DNA of 37,786 nt, taken from the NCBI GenBank assembly GCA_900290255.1, contig OMOD01000006.1:1-37786 (forward strand), written 5' to 3'. The translations under genes and the position numbers were made by a program. A model generated the notes under the pieces. The model had not been told where the DNA came from. It did no database searches and saw only the letters and a program-made list of their open reading frames with translations. Below are positions 32,551-37,786 of this stretch, one piece after another (the first letter of the stretch is position 1; the number at the start of each line of letters is the position of its first letter). This stretch comes from Candidatus Sulfotelmatobacter kueseliae. GTDB lineage: Bacteria; Acidobacteriota; Terriglobia; Terriglobales; Acidobacteriaceae.

Positions 32551-33843
32551 TTAGTTTACCGTTCTCGACGTTGCGCCAAGAGCGGAGTTTAGTGTCCCAT
32601 CGGTGTCCCGAAGGGTCTGACCCTCCAATTTCTGCTCGAATTGCTCCATGGCTTCCTTCACGTCCGAAGCCGTGGTTTTGACGTAATACGAGGTCGTGGT
32701 TGCCACGTTGCTGTGACGCAGAATCTTCTGGATCACCAGCTCGTGAACGCCCATCCGGTACAAGTTCGAGCCGAGGCCGCGCCGTGCAGCGTGAAACCCC
32801 TGCCATTCAGGGATGCTCGAATCGCGCTCGTAGTTGGAGCACGTTTTCGATTTCAGATGCGGCAACCCCTCGGAGACTCCGCAATGCACGCAGCGCCGCA
32901 GAGCCGGGAGGATTTGCTGGTTCACAACGTTCTGGAGAGAGAACGGTGTGCCAACGCTCGTGCGGAAGATCGGCCCGGATTGCGGGACCGTCCCATCCTC
33001 CGGATTGCCAGAGCGCAGCCGATGGATCTCAAGCCGTTCGGCCAGGAGACGGATCACCGGAACAGCGGCTCTGCTCTTCGCGGTCTTTGGCTCGACTATC
33101 TCCCCGTTCCAGAGCGAGCGACTGACGTTGAGTTCTCCGTCGCGGTAATCTTCCCACCTCAGACCTTCGATCTCGCCACGCCTCAAGCCAGTATAAGCAG
33201 CCACAGCGAAGATCGTTGCTGCTGGCTCTGGCAAGAGGGAAAGAATCGTGGCGATCTCTTCGAGTGAATAGGCGTGCGTCGGAGCAGGAGGTGCGGCGTG
33301 TGGATCGACGCGTGTGTCCCGCACCGGGTTGGAGCCGGTGTAGTAGCCGAGACGCCGCGCCTCTTTGAAAGCGCCGCTGATCATGCTCTTTATGCCCTTC
33401 AAGCTGGCCCGCGAAAGCTGCCCGTCTTTGGCAATCTGATCGAGCCAACTCTGGACGTGGAAAGTCTGCAAGTCTTTCATGTTCGTGCGTTCGCGGTTGA
33501 CGAGCGGCTTCAGGTGAAGATCCCAACTTCGCTGGTACCCGTCTGAGCTGCTTTTTCTCAGGGTCCGTGCGACGTTCGGGAGAAACGTGTTCTCCACGAA
33601 GTCGGAGAGGGTCACGATCTGGCCGACTGGAATCGAGCAGTCGTTGACCGTGGCCATGTGGCGTTCGGCTTCCTTCACGATCTCGGCAGGTGGAGTCTTG
33701 CCGCGAGTCGTGATCTCGCCCAGGCAGTGCGTGACACGACGGCGTTCGATGACACCACCGACGTTGCGCCGTTCCCAATATCGGACGTACCACTTGTGAC
33801 CGATTTGCAGGATGACGCCGTTCTGCTTTCGTCTTCGTTGCAT
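32551..33843 (-). CDS. Tyrosine recombinase (phage-type integrase)
   Basis: Integrates and excises the mobile element by site-specific recombination. The catalytic residues are visible: Arg in TGLRRGEIEGLRW (box I), His-x-x-Arg in FHAARRGLGSNLY, His in LRHSNVATTTSYYVK and the nucleophile Tyr in that motif. The core-binding SAM-like domain is at about residues 75-165. An unusual segment between boxes I and II (ALRRCVHCGVSEGLPHLKSKTCSNYERD, about 325-352) has three to four Cys and may bind zinc. The ATG at 33843 has AGGAG upstream and the length is 430 aa. It follows the zinc-finger-like gene after a 3-bp gap, so the two form an operon. The C-terminus points at the chromosomal membrane-protein gene, consistent with the left end of an island. 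Confidence 0.95.
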   Translation of the reverse strand: MQRRRKQNGVILQIGHKWYVRYWERRNVGGVIERRRVTHCLGEITTRGKTPPAEIVKEAERHMATVNDCSIPVGQIVTLSDFVENTFLPNVARTLRKSSSDGYQRSWDLHLKPLVNRERTNMKDLQTFHVQSWLDQIAKDGQLSRASLKGIKSMISGAFKEARRLGYYTGSNPVRDTRVDPHAAPPAPTHAYSLEEIATILSLLPEPAATIFAVAAYTGLRRGEIEGLRWEDYRDGELNVSRSLWNGEIVEPKTAKSRAAVPVIRLLAERLEIHRLRSGNPEDGTVPQSGPIFRTSVGTPFSLQNVVNQQILPALRRCVHCGVSEGLPHLKSKTCSNYERDSSIPEWQGFHAARRGLGSNLYRMGVHELVIQKILRHSNVATTTSYYVKTTASDVKEAMEQFEQKLEGQTLRDTDGTLNSALGATSRTVN

Positions 33844-33846
33844 GTT

Positions 33847-34587
33847 CTATTTGCTCCTTTCTTGTTTCTCATTTGCTCGACTTCTCACAACCCGCGCCAG
33901 TTTCGGCGCGGTCAACTCTTTGTTGGTGACTGCGCGAGTTAGAAACTTCGTGGTCAACTTGGTAGCAAGCGACACATACGTCTTCCAGTCCAGACCGCTT
34001 CGTCGTCTCCAACACCGCAGCGCCTTGCGTGCTTTTTTCAGATTGTCTTTGTGAGCCTCCTCGCGTTCTTTCTTTACCGCCGCCATGCTTCGGACGACAG
34101 CCAGGCAACGGCGACTGCATTGCTTCTGTAAGGGGCGCCTCTTTATGAACCACTTCCCGCACGCGGTGCGCTGGCATGGTCCATCAGATAACTTGTCACG
34201 ATACCGGTTGGTGAGCAGTATCGAAGCAAAGCATACCGCCAGGTCGTGCTCAACAAGGTCGCTGGGAAGCATGAACCAACGCGCGCCGCCAGCCAGACCG
34301 CTCGTATCTGGAAGCAAAGTCCACGTCCACGCCTTGGTCAGATTGTCGAGCGAGAATCTCTTCGGGTTTTCCGAAAAGACTTCGCCGAGTTCTTCGCGCA
34401 ACGGGTTGTTCTTAGGATTTCTTCCAGACTCATTCCAAAGCTCGACAAACTTCACCAGCGCCGCGTGGTCTCCGAGCTTCATCCGGGATTCTCCGTTTAG
34501 AGCCGCAACGACCCACTCAAGTGTGAGACGGTCTTCATTATCCTGTGGCCTCATTGGGAGTTTCAGATTATTGAGTTTCCTTTTCAT
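33847..34587 (-). CDS. Zinc-finger-like protein of a mobile element
   Basis: The frame is open from a GTG at 34602. The ATG at 34587 (MKRKLNNLKLPMRPQDNED) is an alternative with no better Shine-Dalgarno. A C-terminal CxxxCGKWF...CSRRC motif (CQRTACGKWFIKRRPLQKQCSRRC) resembles the CGNR-type zinc finger. It is followed by a basic helical tail (KKEREEAHKDNLKKARKALRCWRRRSG...). The N-terminal two thirds are helical and Trp-rich (LTKAWTWTLLPDTSGLAGGARWFMLPSDLVEH). Similar proteins sit next to integrases in other acidobacterial islands, to my recollection. Likely DNA-binding; the role is unproven. It is divergent from the small helix-turn-helix genes. Confidence 0.65.
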   Translation of the reverse strand: MKRKLNNLKLPMRPQDNEDRLTLEWVVAALNGESRMKLGDHAALVKFVELWNESGRNPKNNPLREELGEVFSENPKRFSLDNLTKAWTWTLLPDTSGLAGGARWFMLPSDLVEHDLAVCFASILLTNRYRDKLSDGPCQRTACGKWFIKRRPLQKQCSRRCLAVVRSMAAVKKEREEAHKDNLKKARKALRCWRRRSGLDWKTYVSLATKLTTKFLTRAVTNKELTAPKLARVVRSRANEKQERSK

Positions 34588-34600
34588 ATATGTGTGCTGC

Positions 34601-34658
34601 ACTCATTTATCTGTACTCATCTTACTCAAAATGCTTAAGATTGTAAACAGATTTGAGT
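34601..34658. promoter_or_regulatory. Operator candidate between divergent island genes
   Basis: ACTCAT at 34601-34606 and 34615-34620 and ACTCAAA at 34624-34630 are direct repeats spaced about 9-14 bp. ACTCAAA (34624-34630) and TTTGAGT (34652-34658) form a perfect 7-bp inverted repeat. The region lies between the minus-strand zinc-finger-like/integrase operon and the plus-strand helix-turn-helix genes, where an excisionase or repressor would be expected to bind. Confidence 0.45.
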
Positions 34659-34683
34659 CCAGCTCTTTTCAGAGAGGCAGCAG

Positions 34684-34878
34684 ATGCAGGAAACGTCAAA
34701 CCAAGGGAAGGGAATGTTCCGTACGATCTCGGCCCTTGCCCGCGACTGGGGCATCAGCCGGTTGACCGTTCAGCGGATGGTGGACTCTGGCCGGCTCCGG
34801 ACCGTGCGGCTGAACCGGCGAAGACTAGTCCACGTCCGCGAGATTCAGCGAGTCGAGGAAGGGCGGAGTAAGGCATGA
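34684..34878 (+). CDS. Excisionase-like small DNA-binding protein
   Basis: A 64-residue protein. FRTISALARDWGISRLTVQRMVDSGRLRTVRLNRRRLVHVREIQRV is a MerR/AlpA-type winged helix-turn-helix: recognition helix SRLTVQRMVDSG and wing RTVRLNRRRLVH. Such proteins act as excisionases or regulators in integrative elements. GAGAGG eight bases before the ATG at 34684 supports the start. Its stop overlaps the next gene's ATG (ATGA at 34875-34878), so the two are translationally coupled. It is divergent from the integrase operon. It may assist excision by the neighbouring recombinase; this is inference from position and fold. Confidence 0.75.
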   Translation: MQETSNQGKGMFRTISALARDWGISRLTVQRMVDSGRLRTVRLNRRRLVHVREIQRVEEGRSKA

Positions 34879-35162
34879 GCGCCCAATCTCTAGATGTAAG
34901 ATCATCGCAACCGATTGAAAGGGAAGCTCCAAAACCCTTCGCTGTCCCGTTACTGTCCCCAAAAACGACTTTCGAGCTGATTGACGCGCCCGAGCTAGCG
35001 AAGCGGTTGAATCTGCCGGTCTCGTGGATTCGTGCCCACTGTCGCCGAAGGACGCTCGACGAGCTCCCGGTCGTGCGGTTCGGTAAGTACTGCCGGTTCC
35101 GCTGGGGATCTCCCGAGTTGGAGAAATGGATCGCGGCCCATGAGGTCAGCAGCCGTGGCTGA
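34875..35162 (+). CDS. Helix-turn-helix (MerR/excisionase-type) protein
   Basis: A 95-residue protein. After a flexible N-terminus of about 30 residues (VRSSQPIEREAPKPFAVPLLSPKTTFEL), residues about 34-90 read LIDAPELAKRLNLPVSWIRAHCRRRTLDELPVVRFGKYCRFRWGSPELEKWIAAH. This is the classic DNA-binding excisionase fold: helix-turn-helix, a short strand pair and a C-terminal helix ending in Trp. It is the second of a coupled pair with the gene at 34684. Two different excisionase-like proteins in one operon are a little unusual; one may regulate the element rather than assist recombination. A possible terminator lies at 35466-35484. Confidence 0.78.
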   Translation: MSAQSLDVRSSQPIEREAPKPFAVPLLSPKTTFELIDAPELAKRLNLPVSWIRAHCRRRTLDELPVVRFGKYCRFRWGSPELEKWIAAHEVSSRG

Positions 35163-35880
35163 GACTTCAGGACCATCCCTGACTGCAAATTTGCAGGTGG
35201 CCGTGGTGCACGTGAGCGGTAGCAGCAAGGGCATTGCAACTAACGCTGACGTGTGCTTCGCCGGGATGGCGGGCATACGCAACAAAGGCCGCTCGCTCGG
35301 TTCAGCGAACGGCCCACAATCACTCTCAGTTGGCAGAGCCAGCATAGCACAAGCGCAAACAACTTTAAAACGTAAAGTGCAAAGGGGAAGTTCGCGGCAC
35401 TCTGTAACCCCAGCCAAAAAAACAACGGGCCGCGCTCGACAGTCCAGCAACGAAAACCTCTGTTTCCGGCGTGAGCCGGTTTTTCCCAGCAACGAGCCAG
35501 TGGTCGATCTGGCCAGCGAGAAGCTTGTGTCGTGCTCGAATGCCGAGCACTTCCGTACCGGCTCGCTGTCTGCCCGCCTGAGCCTGGGTCCACATGCGGA
35601 GAGAACAGAAAAAAATGGGGGATCGCTGTCATCCTTGCGAACCGAGGATAGTTGCTTGGCTGGGATCTCGTCGGCTGAGAGACGAGATCACTTGCAGATT
35701 GGTGGATGAAGCGGAGAGAAGCATTTAACAGATTCCACTCTCTCCCCTTCTTGCCCCTCTCCGCAAGGGAAGGCGGGCTCTGCCTGAGAGAGAGTTTGAG
35801 AGGTGAGCAGGATGGAGACAAGGACGACGGGAAAGTAGCTTGTACGGGAGCGGCTAAGTGACTGAAAAGGCTAGCGAAGT
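35163..35880. other. 718-bp region of the element without a clear gene
   Basis: Frames up to 193 codons occur but lack ribosome-binding sites and any family similarity. It contains an 11-bp stem hairpin (GGCCGCTCGCT/AGCGAACGGCC) around CGGTTC at about 35289-35316, a terminator at 35466-35484, and a CTCTCTCC...GGGAAGGCGGG...GAGAGAGAG imperfect palindrome near 35740-35795. Confidence 0.55.
35466..35484 (+). terminator. Rho-independent terminator in the element
   Basis: CCGGC (35466-35470), loop GTGA, GCCGG (35475-35479), then five Ts (35480-35484). It lies 300 bp after the helix-turn-helix pair. Confidence 0.65.
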
Positions 35881-36102
35881 GTGAATAAAATAGAGGATTT
35901 TAACGCAGTGACCCAAACCGACAAAACCCAAAGTTTTGATACTGCTATAAAAGCCCAGCCGTGGCGCTGCACGGCCATCACAACGCACCACAAGCGGTGC
36001 AAGATGCCGCGCTGGCGAGACCGTGACAAGTGCCTGGTCCACATTCCAGACAAGAAACAAGTCCTCCAGACGCTGCTGGACGAGCTCGGAGGAACGAAGT
36101 GA
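35881..36102 (+). CDS. Small Cys/His protein of the element
   Basis: A 73-residue protein from a GTG at 35881 with AAAAGG upstream. RCTAITTHHKRCKMPRWRDRDKCLVH has the C-x8-C-x9-C-x2-H spacing of the small zinc-binding module found in many phage and plasmid proteins (the usual form is C-AIT-GKRCK...C-H). It ends DKKQVLQTLLDELGGTK. The stop overlaps a GTG of the next gene (GTGA), so translation is coupled. Role unknown; probably nucleic-acid or protein binding. Confidence 0.6.
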   Translation: MNKIEDFNAVTQTDKTQSFDTAIKAQPWRCTAITTHHKRCKMPRWRDRDKCLVHIPDKKQVLQTLLDELGGTK

Positions 36103-36398
36103 GCTTGCTGATGACCATGCCGGGCTACTACATCATCTGCGCATGTCCTGACCGCGGGCCGGTGCCAGTGTTGGGTTGGCAGGGGATGGCTCGTGGCAAG
36201 ACGCCGCTTCCCGTCACGCCGTTCGGCGTCATCCAGCTCAGCCACCTTAGGCACTGTGCGTTGCTTGCGCCAGACGGGACGGTGTTCTGCTACGAGACGA
36301 GCATGATGTACGCGAGCCAGCGGGAGTACGAGAACGACAAGATCCGCGAGTCGGTTGAACGTCTTTCGGGACATATCGAGGACACCGTGCTCATTTGA
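36099..36398 (+). CDS. Hypothetical protein of the element
   Basis: A GTG at 36099 has GGAGGA five bases upstream and overlaps the previous stop by four bases. The 99-residue product (MSLLMTMPGYYIICACPDRGPVPVLGWQGMARGKTPLPVTPFGVIQLSHLRHCALLAPDGTVFCYETSMMYASQREYENDKIRESVERL...) is beta-rich, with an acidic C-terminal helix and three Cys. No family is recognised. Coupling with the preceding Cys/His protein suggests a functional pair. Confidence 0.5.
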   Translation: MSLLMTMPGYYIICACPDRGPVPVLGWQGMARGKTPLPVTPFGVIQLSHLRHCALLAPDGTVFCYETSMMYASQREYENDKIRESVERLSGHIEDTVLI

Positions 36399-36435
36399 GC
36401 CAGTGTTTATGCGGTTGGAACAGGGAGCAGAGAAG

Positions 36436-36483
36436 ATGAAATTCTTAGTTCAACACGGAAAGGAGCAACAGCACCATGGCTGA
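36436..36483 (+). CDS. Possible 15-aa leader peptide overlapping the next start
   Basis: ATG at 36436 preceded by GGAG at 36424-36427 encodes MKFLVQHGKEQQHHG and stops at 36481-36483, across the ATG of the next gene at 36476. It could couple translation to that gene. Support is limited to the ribosome-binding site and the overlap. Confidence 0.25.
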   Translation: MKFLVQHGKEQQHHG

Positions 36484-36760
36484 AAAAACTTACAACCAAC
36501 AAGAAACCGAGCGGGCGCGGCGGTCCGGCGCGATCACGAGCGCGACCACCGATTATCCCGCGCATGCCTTGCCGTCAGACGCGATCGAGCCGCCCGAAGG
36601 TGCGAGGCAAAACCCGCGAATGGGAGTGGTCAGCGAGCTTCCCTCGTTGTTCGGGGGCGAGCACAGCGACGGTGACAGTTCACTGCCAGAAACCGTGAGC
36701 GCGGCGGAGATTCTCGCGCAACAGCAAGCGAAGTGGGGGAAGGGAGAGACACAGCGATGA
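36476..36760 (+). CDS. Hypothetical acidic protein of the element
   Basis: GGAAAGGAG (36457-36465) precedes the ATG at 36476. The 94-residue product is disordered-looking and polar (MAEKTYNQQETERARRSGAITSATTDYPAHALPSDAIEPPEGARQNPRMGVVSELPSLFGGEHSDGD...), ending in a short helix (AAEILAQQQAKWGKGE). No family. The stop overlaps a short ATGA frame. It is in the plus-strand run of small element genes. Confidence 0.5.
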   Translation: MAEKTYNQQETERARRSGAITSATTDYPAHALPSDAIEPPEGARQNPRMGVVSELPSLFGGEHSDGDSSLPETVSAAEILAQQQAKWGKGETQR

Positions 36761-36806
36761 AGGAAAAAATCTAGGAAGATTTCGGTCTCGTGACTTGGGC
36801 GGCACG

Positions 36807-37064
36807 ATGTGCCGGATCGCAGACGATAACGGCGTAGTCGGTCGCTACGCCGCAGCCGACTATGAAGTCAAGGTGACCGACGATGGCCACATACTCATCG
36901 TCCGCAAGAGCCGCCGGAACCGCTGTGCCAGCGCGGACGAGCGGGGGGTCCAGGAAGCCGCGCGGGAACGGTTCGCGGAGATCAATGCCAAAAATGCGGC
37001 GTTCTGGAATGAACGCCACAGGTCGGGCAAGCTGGTGCCCGAGGGGGTGCCGGATGGCAACTAA
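36807..37064 (+). CDS. Hypothetical protein of the element
   Basis: The frame runs from an ATG at 36807 (a TTG at 36795 is also possible; no clear Shine-Dalgarno for either) and encodes about 85 residues. MCRIADDNGVVGRYAAADYEVKVTDDGHILIVRKSRRNRCASADERG is beta-rich, followed by a helix (VQEAARERFAEINAKNAAFWNERHRSGK). No family is recognised. Its end overlaps the next ATG by 11 bp. Confidence 0.45.
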   Translation: MCRIADDNGVVGRYAAADYEVKVTDDGHILIVRKSRRNRCASADERGVQEAARERFAEINAKNAAFWNERHRSGKLVPEGVPDGN

Positions 37065-37452
37065 CGCACAAGTGACCGTGGCCGAGGCTCGCGCGGCTTT
37101 AGCCGCAGCCGAGTCCCGCGAGCATGACGAGCAGAAGAAGAAACTTCTGGCCGAGCTCAACGAAACCCGCGCTGGTCTTGCTAAGGCGCAGGCAGCCGCA
37201 CGCTGGTTCTCGACGCGGAAACAAAATGCTGAGGATCAATTGGCTCGCCTCCAAGCGAAGGGGGTGGCCGGCTCGAAGATCGGCAAACTCCGAGACGAGA
37301 TCTACAAGGCCGCTTGTCAATTGGCGCTGCTCAGCAATTCGATTACTCAGCTCGAATGCTCGGTGCAAAGTTACGAGCATAGGATCCGAGCAGTTGAGCC
37401 GGGAAAGATTCCCGTTGAGATCAACGCCGACGGAATCTTGTCGTTCGGCTAA
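37054..37452 (+). CDS. Coiled-coil protein of the element
   Basis: The ATG at 37054 has GAGGGGG upstream and lies 11 bp inside the preceding gene. The 132-residue product is largely coiled coil (VAEARAALAAAESREHDEQKKKLLAELNETRAGLAKAQAAARWFSTRKQNAEDQLARLQAKG...IYKAACQLALLSNSITQLECSVQSYEHRIRAV), ending in a short strand-rich tail. Such proteins are typical of mobile elements, but no function can be assigned. Confidence 0.55.
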   Translation: MATNAQVTVAEARAALAAAESREHDEQKKKLLAELNETRAGLAKAQAAARWFSTRKQNAEDQLARLQAKGVAGSKIGKLRDEIYKAACQLALLSNSITQLECSVQSYEHRIRAVEPGKIPVEINADGILSFG

Positions 37453-37590
37453 GTTTGAGTTTCTCGCGGGCAATTGCTCATGGTTTCCCTTCGGCATGGG
37501 CGCGGCGCTCAGCGAGAGAAAAGGGGCAGGGGTGGGGTGGAAGGCTGGGGGCAGCTCATGTGACTGTTCGTCGTCAGAACCTCTGAGACC

Positions 37591-37610
37591 AGCTTGGCCT
37601 CCAGGCCAAG
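37591..37610. terminator. Perfect hairpin after the transposase end
   Basis: GCTTGGCC and GGCCAAGC pair perfectly around TCCA immediately downstream (minus-strand sense) of the transposase stop at 37611. There is no clear T-run on either strand. Confidence 0.45.
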
Positions 37611-37786
37611 CTACGGTTTGAGTTTCAGTTCCACCCTTGGTTTCTGGTTCCAGCGGCCCAGATTGTAGCGCAGCCGCTCGTCGATCGTGCGTTGTTTCTG
37701 TTCTGCCCTCCTGCGTAAGATTTCTTCCCGCCGTCCGTAGTAGACATCGGCCGGGGTCACGTTGCCGATGGCTTCGTGATAGCGGC
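37611..37786 (-). CDS. DDE (integrase-core) transposase, C-terminal fragment, cut by window edge
   Basis: On the minus strand the frame from the right edge reads [20 protein letters not shown], then [25 protein letters not shown], and stops with TAG at 37611-37613. YHEA(I/L)[11 protein letters not shown] is the C-terminal signature of IS3/IS481-like transposases with an rve-type integrase core, after the catalytic Glu. The rest lies outside the window, so intactness and terminal repeats cannot be judged. Confidence 0.8.
   Translation of the reverse strand, partial: RYHEAIGNVTPADVYYGRREEILRRRAEQKQRTIDERLRYNLGRWNQKPRVELKLKP

Noticed and set aside
35240..35821. 193-codon minus-strand frame in the mobile element
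   Set aside because: It passes through the terminator and hairpins, with no start signal or motif.

Overview
The window reads as chromosomal DNA of an Acidobacteriota member, probably a Terriglobia/Koribacter-like lineage. This is inferred from several signals together: fairly high GC, small secreted proteins of acidobacterial type, a pro-kumamolisin (S53) peptidase with Ig-like C-terminal repeats, a DUF2934 protein, a split-off nuoI, a Bacillus-type succinate dehydrogenase, and intergenic DNA crowded with short palindromes and short-period tandem repeats. No rRNA, tRNA or CRISPR array was seen.

Layout. 1-1.7 kb: tadA, a tiny membrane protein, and a lone nuoI. 1.7-9.6 kb: a scattered polyamine set. 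It holds agmatine deiminase and N-carbamoylputrescine amidase (minus strand, with a small secreted protein between them), a deoxyhypusine-synthase-like protein (plus strand), and a pyruvoyl-dependent arginine decarboxylase broken by a perfect 49-bp tandem duplication. An S53 peptidase lies inside this stretch. Together these genes could run arginine > agmatine > N-carbamoylputrescine > putrescine > (possibly) homospermidine. 9.9-13.9 kb: a secreted small protein, then an overlapping minus-strand trio of SGNH hydrolase, LysR regulator and POTRA-domain protein. 14.1-18.7 kb: glutamine synthetase and small membrane or envelope proteins. 19-29.8 kb: a TCA-cycle neighbourhood (icd, mdh, sdhCAB) interleaved with two cyclophilin isomerases, a Phd-type antitoxin, an M19 dipeptidase and an M15-like secreted protein. 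30-32.4 kb: rdgB and a large polytopic membrane protein.

32.5 kb to the end is a mobile element or genomic island. It has a tyrosine recombinase in an operon with a zinc-finger-like protein, a divergent pair of small helix-turn-helix (excisionase-like) proteins, a string of small unknown genes, and the C-terminal end of a DDE transposase running off the right edge. The right boundary of the element is not in the window.

The most unusual signal is the repeat landscape. (i) Several intergenic spots carry tandem arrays with a strict 7-nt period but a different heptamer at each locus, often arranged as a hairpin. Two other spots do the same with a 9-nt period. (ii) A small hairpin family with a conserved loop shows compensatory stem changes between three copies. 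One copy, together with a larger palindrome cluster, lies in frame inside the agmatine deiminase gene and adds about 65 residues. (iii) Long two-arm palindromes of 119-129 bp occur twice. The 49-bp duplication in the arginine decarboxylase is the other striking feature: deleting one copy restores the reading frame exactly.
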